A stretch of DNA of 64,000 nucleotides from Azorinus chamasolen (GCA_963576725.1 OY755240.1:57784633-57848632); one strand, 5' to 3'. Positions 34,268 to 45,095 are shown, numbered from the stretch's first letter. The notes: generated by a model not told the origin, from the sequence alone. Translations and numbers: made by a program.

Positions 34268-34475
34268 TACAGTAAAACCTCTCTTAACCGGCCGTTAAAT
34301 TTAGTATGAATATCGGTCTTGGAGACATGTGGCAGCTTAATGCAGGGTGAAAGTCATGCAGAAAACTCCTACAGGAGCTTTCTGCATGACTTTCACTCTG
34401 CATTAAGCAGCCACCTGCCTAAAAGTGTCTAAATTCTTATCTACTAGAATTCCGGTTAAGAGAGGTTGTACTGTA
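34268..34475. mobile_element. pogo-1 MITE, intact, inserted in the LINE
   Basis: TACAGTAAAACCTCTCTTAA at the left and GTTAAGAGAGGTTGTACTGTA, minus one base, at the right. The central palindrome around AGAAAACTCCTACAGGAGC has arms of about 40 bp (GGTGGCAGCTTAATGCAGGG and inverse). TA flanks fit the pogo/Tc1 target. The LINE coding sequence resumes on both sides. Confidence 0.9.
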
Positions 34476-35913
34476 GTTGAGTAGTACAGGAACAGCTTTT
34501 CCTGAATCCATGTTGATATTTAGATATTATATTATTTCTTTCTAGATAATTGACTATTTGTACTCTTAATATTCTTTCCATTATTCTGCAGCAAACATGC
34601 GTGATGCTAATTGGTCTGTAGTTCTCTGCTCTATTCCTGTTACCTGCTTTGTATATTGCAGTTACATTGGCTTCTTTCCACAGTTTTGGAAGTTCGCCAC
34701 TGTCTAAAGATTTCTTATAAATTGTAGTTAGTGGTTTCGTTAATGTTGAAGAGCATTCGCTTAAAATTCTAGGATGTATGTTATGCGGTCCCTGGGATTT
34801 TGACGGTTTAATTTCCGATAGAACTTGTTTTACTATATCTTCTGTTATTTCGCAGTTGCTCAATGTGGAAAAGTTGGTTTCGGAATTCGCTGACGATATT
34901 AATTCTGTATCTTCAGTTGTGAAGACGCTGACAAAGTGTGCGTTTAAGGTATCAACAATTTTCTTATCTGTTACAGTGAGCTGACCATTTGGCTTCTCAA
35001 CGTGACTTATTGTTACAGTTGTCTTAGTATTATTTCTTATAAATATCCAAAATCCCTTGCTATTCGTTTTGGCATCAAGTGCAACCCTTTTCTCGTATTG
35101 GTACCTGGATCTTCTCAACTTATAGTTGACTAAATTTCTTAATTTTTTATATTTTTCACAAGCATGTAGATTTTTGCAATGCTGGTATTTGACCAATTTC
35201 GTCATTTTATCTCTGATAGTTTGAAATGCCTGTCGGTCAACAAATGTTTTCCTGTGATTGGAAGTGTTCATTTTACTCTTTGGAATGTGGTTCTCTTGAA
35301 TTTGGTATATTTTTTTCAGCAAAAGACTTCAAATCACATTGTATTCCTCCTTGTATAATGTTTTCCCATGGTACTTCAGATATATCTGCATGTGCTCATA
35401 TCAGAGTAGTTCCTTTTTGAGAATATATATTCCATTGTTCGATTTAGTTGGGTCTCAATATAACAGTTGAAGTTGAATTTTAATATAATGTGGTCACTTT
35501 TGTCCAGGTTTGGTAATGTTTGTAAGTTCTCAACCATATTTTCCTTATTTGTTAATATGAGATCTAGTAGCGAACTTCAAGGGTTTTGGTTATTTCACGT
35601 TTAACACGTTGGTATAAGAAGAGATCCTTAAATCCTTTTACAAAAAGTGAACTAATATGTCTTTCGTTCATGATAGAAGTTTCCAAGTTCCAATCAATCT
35701 CTGGGAAGTTTAAATCGCCTGTTATTAAAGTATGGGAGTAGTTTCCTATGCAGGTACTATTCAAGCAGGTACTATTCAAGAGTTCCAATTGTCTATGTAC
35801 ATTTTGTTCTTTACTGTTTGGACTTCTATATATGTTGTCTACTAGTACAAACAAAAAGTGTAACCTCAGGGCCAGGTAAGACTATATCGGATAAAGTAAA
35901 TAGCAATACTTAC

Positions 35914-35970
35914 GCCTTGTAAGTGTCCGGGGTCAGATTTGTGTATACATCATCATGATATGCCATACGT
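35914..35970 (-). CDS. Sarcosine oxidase/PIPOX-like gene, exon 3
   Basis: Minus strand: acceptor ATGTTTGTTTCAG, 57 bp, donor AAGGC/GTAAGT. It reads (I)RMAYHDDVYTNLTPDTYK(A), with the first base completing the Ile codon split after exon 2. R.AYHD..YT.L is the conserved segment after the FAD-binding GSSxxxSR motif in sarcosine oxidases. It is too short to be noticed as an ORF and was found by the phase-consistent splice borders. Confidence 0.8.
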
Positions 35971-36189
35971 CTGAAACAAACATATATCGTGAACAGACTT
36001 TTGTTGTATTCAATAGCAGGTGGCTGTTCAACGCCTGATGACCGTTTGATTATATTGTAATGCATTGTTCCGTGCACAGAACAACACCCTAGCAGGTCTA
36101 CCGCAAGTCAGTCAGCTTGACGACTTCCACACATAAGCTAATTTTGCGTAATGTTTGGAATTGCATAAAATCACCGCCTGACTTTAACA

Positions 36190-36370
36190 TTCGCAATTAC
36201 AGAAAACCCTTTCTATAATGGCCACTTTACAGGAGCGTTCTGTTTTATTCTCACCTTGCTTTAAGCAGCCACCTGCCATAATACCAACTAATCAGTACAA
36301 TTCAGTGGCCGCTATAGAGATGTTCTACTGAATGTCTCTTTTAGGAGGTCGCTTTAAAGAGGTTTGGCTA
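36190..36370. mobile_element. pogo-5-like MITE, decayed
   Basis: Starts TACAGAAAACCCTTTCTATA and ends GGTCGCTTTAAAGAGGTTTG. The half core is CACCTTGCTTTAAGCAGCCAC. Confidence 0.5.
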
Positions 36371-36826
36371 TTAAACATGTATATTGGTTACCCAAATGTC
36401 TTATATGACTTGTCATGTAAATGAAACAGATAATATATATTCAATACAGTAAATTAGATTCATGCAAGATACGCTGAATGACAAGATAAAGCAGGTATCA
36501 TGAAGGTGGACGTATAACTATGACTACGTATTTGGACAGGCAAGCTTATTTAGGTAAATAATGCACATCAAGATTATACTGCTCCCAGAAGAGCAGTACG
36601 ACCAGGGTTTACAGTACATGTATTTGCTACTTTTCCAGTCTAATTCAAAGTTATCGAAACGGTACCAAAACGACTCATTTGTTCAGTTTAACAAACCTAT
36701 ATAGAGAGAGAGGGGAAATTGGGTGTTCGGATACGTAGGAAATTTATAGTATGATGCTGCGACACGTGACATAATCATGTGACATAATTGCGATCTGCGT
36801 AGTGCTTTACTATGGGCACATCGTAG
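36371..36826. other. Intronic sequence, nothing recognised
   Basis: AT-rich sequence with no coding or repeat structure apart from a short inverted pair CTGCTCCCAGAAGAGCAG near 36578. Confidence 0.45.
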
Positions 36827-37148
36827 TACAGTTGAACTTCGAAATCTCGAACATCAAGGGACCATAAAAATGTTTTCGCGATAACAGAGGTTTGAGTCAT
36901 CCGATTTTTAATCTGAACAATTTCTCAAGTTTTCAGTTTAATGTAGGTCAAAAGTAATGATGAAAGTTTCTGCAGGAGCTTTCAGCATTACTTTCGATCC
37001 ACATTAAGCTGTCACATGTGTTTCTAGATATGCATAGTGATACCTTTTAGAAGAATTCTGTATTATTAATTTTGGAAGGACCGAACGTTTACTTCGAGTT
37101 ATTCCGAAGTTCGAGTTATCCGTGTCCGAGATATCGAGGTTCCAGTTT
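36827..37148. mobile_element. pogo-2 MITE
   Basis: TACAGTTGAACTTCGAAATC to CGAGATATCGAGGTTCCAG. The core AAAGTTTCTGCAGGAGCTTT is flanked by TAATGTAGGTCAAAAGTAAT and its inverse. Confidence 0.82.
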
Positions 37149-37849
37149 ATTCATAAACAAAGGGGTACAGTGTTACAAGAGCTACAGATAATCGTGCGTA
37201 CCCAGATACTAAACCCATTTCTCAACCAAACCCTGTACTGTGACCACTCTTTAGAACAGCATCGGATATCTCAGTCAGAGGCTGAGGGCAGGGCTAGAGG
37301 GTAGGTACAATTATCTTTGGGTATGTCTACAAGCATCTTATTTGATTGTAGTTTTTGCTAATTCAAGGGAATTAAGTCATACTTAAATAAGTTTGGGACT
37401 TGTACGAGTTACTCCCCTTTGACCGTCATACTGTCTTATGAGAACTACTGACATTTTAATTTTTCATTGCAAATTTCATGTAATATTTCTGTGATAAGAT
37501 GGGCTCAGTGCATTTATCCATAATAAATTATATTTTGCTGTTTAATGAACTATATGTGATATAATATTTATTTAGAATACTTTCTATTTTTACAGGTTTC
37601 TATCTTATAGGTTGTTTGTTACATTGTTACTGGATAATCTGATTGTGTCGGAAAAAAGCTTCAAAGCTAGTGTTTATTTGTTGATTATCTTATCTTAGTC
37701 TCGAATCTCCAGATGATTCTAAAGAACGACCACGGTACAGGGTTTGGTGGAGAAATAAAGCAGCTATTCTTGAAAATGTTTCAATTTACGCATCTTATCT
37801 GGACATCTGGTTACTATTTCGCTGCTAATTTTAAATCTCTTATCAGCTT
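37149..37849. other. Intronic sequence with separated arms of the pogo-4 core
   Basis: AAACCCTGTACTGTGACCAC at about 37218 and its inverse GAACGACCACGGTACAGGG at about 37725 match the two arms of the pogo-4 palindrome. They are separated here by about 460 bp of unrelated sequence. Confidence 0.45.
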
Positions 37850-37912
37850 CATAAACAGTCTGGATCCTGATGAGACGCCGAGTAACTTGGCGTCTCATCA
37901 AGATGCACATGC
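37850..37912. mobile_element. TTAA-C palindromic core
   Basis: GGATCCTGATGAGACGCCG, then AGTAACTTGGCGTCTCATC. Element ends are not clear. Confidence 0.6.
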
Positions 37913-37920
37913 TATTGTGT

Positions 37921-38133
37921 TACAGTAAACCCCATCAGAACCGGACGTTAAATTTGGTATAAATATCGGTCTTGGGGACTATCACTGTCATGGCAAAACA
38001 TCCATTGTTCATATTTCACTGTCGTGGCAAAACATCCTTTGTTCACATGTCACTGTCATGGCAAAACATCCTTTGTTCACATTTCATTATAAAACATCGG
38101 TTCGGGCAGTTGGTTCGGAAGAGATTTACTGTA
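37921..38133. mobile_element. pogo-1 MITE with tandem repeat in place of its core
   Basis: Starts TACAGTAAACCCCATCAGAA and ends GAGATTTACTGTA. The usual palindrome is gone. A 38-bp unit (CACTGTCATGGCAAAACATC plus CTTTGTTCACAT) is repeated about three times at 37984-38092. Confidence 0.7.
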
Positions 38134-38372
38134 CATGTATCAACAAATTAGTACCTCTAGAATGATATTATAAATAGACATGGGTCATTCTGAACGCGCA
38201 AAATAATGGAATGAACCACTATAGGGGTGTGATAAAATATTTGAATAGTGTAGAACCTATCCTCAGCGACCGCCAAAAAAGTCTAATTGTGGGTCTGTAA
38301 GGCAGGTGGTAGCTTCATATAGGTCAACAGTAATGCAGAAAGTTCCCATAAACCACCTGTTAATAAAGGTCC

Positions 38373-38660
38373 TATCCCAGGCAGCACGCTGCAATCGGGC
38401 CGACATTGGGCCGATATTGTTTCCAATATCGGTCCAACGTCGGATTATAAGGCGGCCCGATGTCGACCCGCTTCTCTTTTGCAACGCGTTTTGCCGTCGG
38501 CCCGATGTAAAATCTGACGTCGGCCCGACATAAAAATGATCTACAGCCGATGATAAAATGACATTCAAACGATATCAGGCCGACATCAAACCTTACATCG
38601 GGCCAACGTCAAAACGCGTTGCAAACGAGAAGCGGGTCGACATCGGACCAATGTTTGCAA
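38373..38660. mobile_element. Foldback element with GGCCGA(C/T) motifs
   Basis: Begins CCCAGGCAGCACGCTG. The inner arms CCGATGTCGACCCGCTTCTC...GCAACGCGTTTTG (38458-38496) and their inverse (38610-38650) match over about 40 bp. CGGCCCGATGT repeats throughout. Related to 44140-44432. Superfamily not assigned. Confidence 0.65.
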
Positions 38661-38718
38661 TCAGATATCAGATATCTACAGCGGATCAGAAACACAATAT
38701 TTTGGGCCAACGGGTTCT

Positions 38719-38959
38719 TTAACCTTTACTCCATAGGTGCGCATTTTAAGACATTTAATCTATTCCTCCACTCAAGAAAATATACAGTCATGAATATGCA
38801 CAACAAGAAATATTTCCATATTCTAGCAGATGATGCAGCTTAAAGCAGGCTGAAAGTAAGGTAGAATGCTCCTAGAGGAGTAGTATGCCTTACTTACATC
38901 CTGCTTTGAGCAACCATCTGTCTTCAATACTGAAAACATGTTATGGAGTAAAGGGTTAA
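38719..38959. mobile_element. TTAA-F MITE (TTAA ends, pogo-like core)
   Basis: TTAACCTTTACTCCATAGG to ATGGAGTAAAGGGTTAA. Inside is the half-palindrome GCAGCTTAAAGCAGGCTGAA and AGAATGCTCCTAGAGGAG, which matches the core of pogo-1 elements better than that of TTAA-A. Confidence 0.85.
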
Positions 38960-39254
38960 GAAGACACAAGACATCGGTATGACACTGGCTGGATGTCAAA
39001 ATAATGTTGAAACCTCATTTTGAATTCTGGCCAAGGTTGTACATGTGCTATCTTGAAGTATAGATCTGCAATCATGTTAAATAGACACTCCTTACAAAAT
39101 TTCATCAAATGTGTGTTCCATATTTTGAAAAATGAAATAAAAAAAACTAGTAAATCCAAAGCAAGTCTCATCCATTTATTAATTCATGTTCCTCGGAAAC
39201 TCCAAATAAACAATTCCAATTTCCAATTTTTTTTTACTATTTAGGGTTGTTTTA

Positions 39255-39437
39255 TACAGTCAAACCTGTTTTAAACAACCATCAAAAAGAAACAGAAGTC
39301 ATCTTGAAGTTTCAAAGACAGGTCACTTCTGAATGCAGATCGAAAATAATGCTTTCGATCTGCATTAATCAGTCACCTGTCTTTAATGATCGCTAGGCTT
39401 CCTCGTAGCATGGTTGCTTAAGACAGGCTTGACTGTA
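39255..39437. mobile_element. pogo-type MITE
   Basis: TACAGTCAAACCTGTTTTAA to GGCTTGACTGTA. The core is a short palindrome, GCAGATCGAAAATAATGC with inverse TTTCGATCTGC. Confidence 0.75.
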
Positions 39438-39454
39438 CAATATAGTTTAAATAG

Positions 39455-39540
39455 TTTAAAACCACAAACAGTGCAGACCCTGATCAGAGGGATTCTTAAG
39501 GAGACCACTGAAAAGGGTCTACACTGTTTGCATAGGACAA
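39455..39540. repeat. Hairpin of the GCAGACCCTGATCAG type, unassigned ends
   Basis: AACAGTGCAGACCCTGATCA, then GGGTCTACACTGTTTGC. The centre GATTCTTAAGGAGACC differs from TTAA-A. A sister copy is at 45955-46022. Confidence 0.6.
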
Positions 39541-39842
39541 ATGTGACGGATGGTCAATCAGTGTGAATCACATAACCTAGGTAGGTCACATGACTCAAGG
39601 ATATATACCTTAAGGAGAGTTAAATGTACATAACTCCTCGAGTACTGTGACCGACCTACGTCATGTGATTAGCACTGACTGGCCATGTGTCACAAGGCAA
39701 GACAAGACCGTGCGATAGTCAAAATATCCCGAGTAAGTATAAATCTGTTATACATTCAAATGCTCAAATACAGAATAAATTTATCTGAAAACAAATACCC
39801 TAATATCGCTAAATTTGCTACAAAGTGTCTATTCCAGTCCTA

Positions 39843-39994
39843 TTAAAGAATCAATTCACTGTTTTCACTCTGACAGCTTGCTGCCGCTCTCCTCTTCCTA
39901 CCGCCAACTCTGTCGCTTGCAGTACGTAGCCGTTCACGTACAGTCACCTCCAATTCAACATTCGTTACCTCCCCTCTGCATCTCCTAATTGCCT
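39843..39994 (-). pseudogene. DUF4806-like gene, terminal exon
   Basis: Minus strand: acceptor TCTATTTTCAG, then AIRRCRGEVTNVELEVTVRE...RTASDR with a basic tail and a TAA stop at 39843. This matches the usual end of DUF4806 domains (AI..N...T..EIE..I..WL..A.DR). It needs a one-base carry-over, but the exon at 41256 ends in phase 0. At least one middle exon, with the domain's central NW.G.K.K block, is therefore missing or unrecognised. Confidence 0.55.
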
Positions 39995-40054
39995 CTGAAA
40001 ATAGACAAAAAATTCAAATCAGCCATCACTATGAACATTCATTGAAGGTTTTGA

Positions 40055-40212
40055 TTACTAGTGGTAGCTTAAAGCAAGATGACAGTAAAACAGAAAGGTC
40101 CTTTTTAAGGAGCTTTCTGCTTAACTTTTATCTTGCTCTAGCAGAAACCTACCTTAAACAAGTTGAATAATGAGGAGATTTGTACTTTTGTCTATGGAGG
40201 AAAGGGTTAAAC
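40055..40212. mobile_element. TTAA-F MITE, partial
   Basis: AGTGGTAGCTTAAAGCAAGA, core AAGGTCCTTTTTAAGGAGCTTT, right end CTATGGAGGAAAGGGTTAA. The left terminus is lost. Confidence 0.65.
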
Positions 40213-40570
40213 AGTAATATTTTACAATACCTTTTTAACAGAACATTATCTGTAGAATAAGGATTGAAATAGGTATAAATTTTGTACCCAGGTAGCTCTT
40301 TGGCAATTACCTGCTGATACCTGGGCACCCGCCTTACACCGATTATAGTATATTAAGATATAGATGTACCATAAATACAGGTTTTGTCACAAGTTGTTTT
40401 CTGAAATAAACAGTTCTTAAAATTTAGAAAAAAAATTATTTGGCGAGTTAAATAACCCTTTTTCTAAACGAATTTGAGAAATGTTGATCTCGTGACAACT
40501 AGTGTCAGATCATAATTGAATGATCTTACACATGTGTGAGATAAAGATATCTTAAATAGTATTTCGAGCC

Positions 40571-40819
40571 TTAACCCTTTACTCCATAGATACTCATTTT
40601 AACACATTTAAGTTATTCCCCCAGTAAAGAAAAAAGTTCTGCTTTATACAGTCATGAATATGCAACACAAGAAATATTTCCTATATACTAGCAGATAGAA
40701 ATTTAAAACAGACTTAAAAGTAAGCAGAATACTAAAGGAGCATTCTGCTTTACTTTCGGTCTGCTTCAAGCAACCATCTGTATTCAATAATGAAAATAAG
40801 CTACGGAGGAAAGGGTTAA
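40571..40819. mobile_element. TTAA-F MITE
   Basis: TTAACCCTTTACTCCATAG to TACGGAGGAAAGGGTTAA. The core AGCAGAATACTAAAGGAGCA lies inside a longer arm pair (GACTTAAAAGTAAGCAGAAT/ATTCTGCTTTACTTTCGGTC). Sister of 38719-38959. Confidence 0.88.
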
Positions 40820-41255
40820 TACAAGGTAAAGTATGAGAAAAATCTACATCTTTTCAGTTTCATTAATCCTTCAAAATCCAAAACACGAGTAAATTTTAAA
40901 TCAAACAACTTATATCTAGATCTTTGTCACCGTTGAATATTGTCCGTTATAATCTATATATATAGCGACAGGTTGAAATATTCATCCCGAGATTTATCTC
41001 GGGGAAATGAATAGTCATATTTAAGAGGGAACAAATCCATGTATTGCAATGAGGTTTGACTTGACGAGTTTTTGTTTCACCTTTTTTACAAAACTTGACT
41101 ACTTTTCAGTGCATTGTTTGCATATTGGGTAGTAATTTTGTACACAGATACTTGCTAGTTTCTACCTGACCTTGTCTGCCCTTCTCAGAATACTGTATAT
41201 TCTTTGGAAATCTTACAAAGATTGTTGGGGTATTGATATAATTAATTATTCTTAC

Positions 41256-41496
41256 CAGAGAAGAAAACATCTGCTTATCAGCTAAAAGGTTTTCTAGGGT
41301 TTTGAGATCCTCGTGGCTGTTCAGTGGAAGCAAACTGGATACTTCCTCAGGCAAACTTCCCTTGGACATTTCTGGTCATACATGCAGCTGTTTGACATTC
41401 CCTGCAACTCCTTGTAAATTGTTTTAAGCTTGTCCGGTTGTTTCACCTGTGTCCCCCTGATTTTCTCAAGAACTGTGATCAGCCTTATGTCCCTGG
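41256..41496 (-). pseudogene. DUF4806-like gene, internal exon with a frameshift
   Basis: Minus strand: acceptor TTGATTTTTAG, donor TCTG/GTAAGA. The first half reads ARDIRLITVLEKIRGTQVK...KELQGMSNSCMYDQK. The frame then slips by one base to MSKGSLPEEVSSLLPLNSHEDLKTLE...MFSSL, the LPL.s.edl..le..L opening of DUF4806. The leading two bases join in phase with the exon at 42662. The slip could be a mutation or a sequence error. With a similar slip in the next exon upstream, decay is more likely. Confidence 0.6.
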
Positions 41497-41572
41497 CTAA
41501 AAATCAAAACAAAATACATTTACATTATCTCAATGTACTTGAACCAATATTTTTCCATAAGTATGCAGTTAT

Positions 41573-41829
41573 TTAACCATATACTCTATAAATATTCCTT
41601 TCTAAGCCTTTCCAAACAGAGCAGACCAAGATCAGACGGCTCCTATAGGAACCGGCCCGTCTGATCAGGCTCTACTCTGTTTGGATATGATATATTAATA
41701 TAGATCTGATTCTACAGTTTGTACTTTGGTGAAAATGTCATGTGTTTGTATGCCATTTTAATAATTAGCCTAATTAATACTAATACCGTCATCATTTCTA
41801 TCATGAATATTTATGGAGTAAAGGGTTAA
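41573..41829. mobile_element. TTAA-A MITE
   Basis: TTAACCATATACTCTATAAA to TTATGGAGTAAAGGGTTAA. The core is GATCAGACGGCTCCTATAGG, with a small insertion before CCCGTCTGATC. Confidence 0.88.
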
Positions 41830-41947
41830 AAATACGCTTCATACCGCCTTCTGTTTACATCAAGCAAATATGTTTGTGATTCATAAATGCCCCTGGATAG
41901 CAGCACAGCCACAGACAGATAGCAAAAGATGGACAGACAAACATACA

Positions 41948-42156
41948 TTAACCCTTTCGCTGCCAAACCCTGTCGTCTGCTAACTTTGTCGTCTGCTACA
42001 AAGTTTCATTCTGTTGATTTTCTTCATTTTTGTTTCAAAAATATAGTAACAATAACAAACTGTTTGGATCCTGATGAGACGTACTCGGCGTCTCATCTGG
42101 ATCCAAACTGTTTGTGTACGTAATCACAGATCCGGCATTGGCAGCGAAAGGGTTAA
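41948..42156. mobile_element. TTAA-C MITE, reference copy
   Basis: TTAACCCTTTCGCTGCCAA and TTGGCAGCGAAAGGGTTAA form 19-bp perfect ends. The palindrome AACTGTTTGGATCC...GAGACG/CGTCTC...GGATCCAAACTGTTT is intact but for its centre. Confidence 0.92.
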
Positions 42157-42661
42157 GGGCAAAACTAAGGGCAAAACCTATCTGGCCCAGAACCTCGAGT
42201 CAGGGGGTATTAATAGTACATGTGTCACAAACAATGATGGCACCCGATTGGTTGAAATTTGACGCTTATTTCTGTATGAATGTCGTTTGTCTAATCTTCT
42301 TCAAAGGACCACATTAAAATTGTTTTGTGTATATAAGTTGTTTTCTTGGAAATTAATTAAAAACATAAATACAAATAAGGCATTTAAAAATGAATGAATT
42401 CCTTTACTTAAATTTAGTATTCCATTCCCAGCAGGACGATGGTTGCCCTAGATCTAGAGTATGTACATTTTTCTACTCGATGGGATTATCAAATTGTTAT
42501 TCTAAACTGGATTTTGGTAAGGTTGCAATTATAAAGACGTCCTGATAATGCACAACTTTTTAAACCCCACTCCTCCCCCCTCCCACCACCACCCTCACCG
42601 GTACCAAACTCTCTTCTAAAGTCTCTTAATTACATTACATTTGGATTTGTTATATATTTAC
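42157..42661. other. Intronic sequence, nothing recognised
   Basis: Non-coding sequence with a C-rich run (CCACTCCTCCCCCCTCCCAC) at 42568-42590. On the minus strand this is a G-rich stretch just downstream of the donor at 42661. Confidence 0.45.
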
Positions 42662-42869
42662 CATGGATAAATTCCGTGGGTGTCGAAGGCTGAGTACTGG
42701 TATGTCTTGGTGAGAGTGGATCTGGTGTTGGTGTGCTCATTGACGGCTGTACGGTGTTACTCACTGGTAACACTTGGGTTGAAGTAAAAACTGGGTTGGG
42801 TGGTTTAGGTAACTTAAAGAGATTGTAGCTGATGTATCTTCATTATCTGAAGATAGGAAATGTATTTGC
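42662..42869 (-). pseudogene. DUF4806-like gene, Pro/Ser/Thr-rich exon with a frameshift
   Basis: Minus strand: acceptor TTTTCTTTCAG, donor CCATG/GTAAAT. It reads QIHFLSSDNEDTSATISL, then after a one-base slip LPKPPNPVFTSTQV...TPTPDPLSPRHTSTQPSTPTEFIH. The leftover G joins the next exon's CC as Ala, so the two exons splice in phase. The composition fits the disordered linker upstream of DUF4806 in invertebrate proteins. It lies inside intron 2 of the PIPOX-like gene. Confidence 0.55.
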
Positions 42870-43097
42870 CTGAAAGAAAACAACAATATATTGAGATTAA
42901 TGGAACAAGTCTACATATACTTGATTATAGAATGCAAATGCAAAGTTTGATGTCAATTGGTATGATGAAATATAGAAGTAGATCTAGTTCGCATTACAAG
43001 ATTTGTGCCAAATTACATGGGCCCCGCCTAAACACTTACAGATTTAATCCATTAGTGAGTATTGTAAAAGAAGATAAATTTTTAATTAACATATTTT

Positions 43098-43366
43098 GTA
43101 ACACCCTTTCCAAGTTCATAAATTATAAACGCGTTTTCACGCTTTTGCAAACAGGGTAGTCCCAGATCAGAGGGCTCCTATAGGAGCCACCCAATCAGGG
43201 TCTGCTATGTTTGCAAATGGAATTTGCTAGATCTGTTTCTTTACTTTCTAATTAAAGGGCTACAATGTTCCACATTCCATATTTCATATAAATTTGAACT
43301 ATTATGTTAATGAATATACAGTAGGTATTGGAATTTGGAATAAAGGTAGAAGAGGGAAAGGATTAA
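43098..43366. mobile_element. TTAA-A MITE
   Basis: Worn left end (GTAACACCCTTTCC), core CAGAGGGCTCCTATAGGAGC, right end AGAGGGAAAGGATTAA. Confidence 0.75.
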
Positions 43367-44139
43367 TCAATGCATTGCACTATTCTTATTTGTCCGAATT
43401 TAGGTAGATCTATCTATTTTTTTGTCAGTTGCCACTAGGTCATATCAATAACAAATCATATGGGACATTCTTTTCAATATATATGGGTCTGATTTGACCC
43501 TGTCCGATTTGGTTTTGGTCCGGGAGTATAGGCTATACGACATAGACATAGTCTGCATAGACATAGTATTTTCCAAGTCCTGAAAACTTTTTTTCTAAAC
43601 TTATGAGGCAAAAATTAATAAAATATCTAGATCTAGTCATTTTTGATACTCATAATCTTGATTTTAAAAAAATAATCCAGAGAAATTTCATCCATGAACA
43701 CAGAAGGCAACGTCAAGTTAAATATCACTAATTCGCGAAAACCGGTTACAAAGTATATTCAAGAAAGCATATTATGGTCTTTAGCCAAGTCTTTTAAATG
43801 AGATATTTTAAAATTAGGATCTATGTACCTTTTCTAAAATATAATAGCATCTGATCATATCTCAAATATATCTATCATCATACAAACACAGGAAAAGTTT
43901 CTACATACCCAGTGTTTAACGGTGTATAGTTGTTCAATCCAACTTCTTTTGCAGACGAACTCCAAAAGACCGCAGCGAATATTATTTAATTTTTTGCCAA
44001 GCTTTAAAAAGATATTCTGATAATGGCTAGCAAAATAAAAAATAATTACTTATTTTTCTCATAGAAATTAATACTGTTCAGTAAATTTATAAAAATATTT
44101 TCTTTGATACCTTGAGTCCGTTCCTGATCATCTTAACGT
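43367..44139. other. Intronic sequence, nothing recognised
   Basis: AT-rich sequence with no repeats or coding signal that I can support. Confidence 0.45.
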
Positions 44140-44432
44140 GACATCGGCCCAGCATCGGCCCGACCTACGTCTTCTTAATAGAAACTAGGTCGGCACAACA
44201 TCGGGCCGACGTCGTATGTTATCGGGCATATTTTTTAATACAAGTGTCAAACTTTTTATCGGTACTTCGTCGGTTTGATATGGGTACATGGCAATTTTAA
44301 GTTAAACATATTTTACTCATATTATATAGCTTGGGAATGATATCGGCCCGTCGTCATGCCGATGTCGAGAATTGTTGCCGTCATTACGCTTATAGGCCGA
44401 TATCGGCCCGATATAGGTGTGCTGGCTGGGAT
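44140..44432. mobile_element. GGCCGA-motif element
   Basis: Contains ACATCGGCCCAGCATCGGCC and ends GTGCTGGCTGGG, the inverse of the CCCAGCCAGCAC-type end seen at 38373. No clear long arms. Probably the same family. Confidence 0.5.
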
Positions 44433-44489
44433 GTAAATAAATTAATGACCGCTTAAATTAAGACAGGTTCTCCTATATACAAGCACCAC

Positions 44490-44607
44490 TGGCACTTGAT
44501 CGAAACAGACTATAGTTGTGTAACATAATAGTTATATCATATAGTGTATTAATGTACTAGTTGCTATAAATAAACTATAGTCTTTTTCGATCAAGTGCCA
44601 GTAGCAA
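44490..44607. repeat. Foldback pair (ACTGGCACTTGATCGAAA)
   Basis: ACTGGCACTTGATCGAAACA...CTATAGTT on the left and AACTATAGTC...TCGATCAAGTGCCAGT on the right, about 30-bp arms with a 55-bp spacer. A small MITE-like element; no other copy in the window. Confidence 0.65.
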
Positions 44608-44751
44608 ACACATATCCAGATCTGAATTCCTTCAAAAATCGTACAACAGCATCCTTGCTAATAATGTTATAGATTTTAATCAGGTCATGTTTACGAAATA
44701 AACAATTATCTCTGTCGTATTATAGATAAACTATTATCTCCGTCATTATAG

Positions 44752-45095
44752 TACAGTGAACCCTCATTTTACCGACATTCGTTACAATGGCACCCTCGTT
44801 AAACGGGCAGTATGCATTGAAACAAAAGTACCGTTAAGTCTTTGAAACAACCACTAACAAACAGGTGCAATGCCAATAAGACATGGTATTGCTTAATGCA
44901 GAACACAACAATTGCAAAAAGCTCCAAAGGGAGCTTTTTGCACTTGTTGTGGTCTGCATTAAGCGTTCACCTGTTGGTACTAGTTTATAAATGGCCATAT
45001 GGTTCCTTTCATATTCAAACTCGTTGTAATGGCAACCTCGTTATACCAGCAATATGTCTGGAAACAAACACCTCCATTGTAACGAGGGTTTAGTA
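44752..45095. mobile_element. pogo-3 MITE
   Basis: TACAGTGAACCCTCATTTTA to CATTGTAACGAGGGTTTAGTA. The core palindrome AAAAAGCTCCAAAGGGAGCT is flanked by TTAATGCAGAACACAACAAT and its inverse. It ends 21 bp before PIPOX exon 2. Confidence 0.82.

Larger units (their letters stand above)
32560..35860 (-). pseudogene. Non-LTR retrotransposon (CR1/L2-like LINE), 5'-truncated and broken
   Basis: Minus strand, 5' to 3'. The endonuclease C-terminal part (35854-35564) has GDLNFPEIDW. The linker and early reverse transcriptase follow (35322-34480: LPKLWKEANVTAIYKAGNR, ENYRPISITHVCCRIMERI). A palm segment at 34260-34085 has VVYLDF and FLQGRKQR. The late RT (33563-32940) has SGVPQG, the catalytic FADDTKIY box, and EKDLGV...RPHLEYASTIWSPR. 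The C-terminal domain follows to about 32790 (RRATRIVKGM). It is broken by a pogo-1 MITE at 34268-34475, an insertion at about 33560-34085 and at least two frameshifts, and most of the endonuclease is missing. Clade assignment is by overall look. It lies in intron 3 of the PIPOX-like gene, in the same orientation. Confidence 0.88.
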
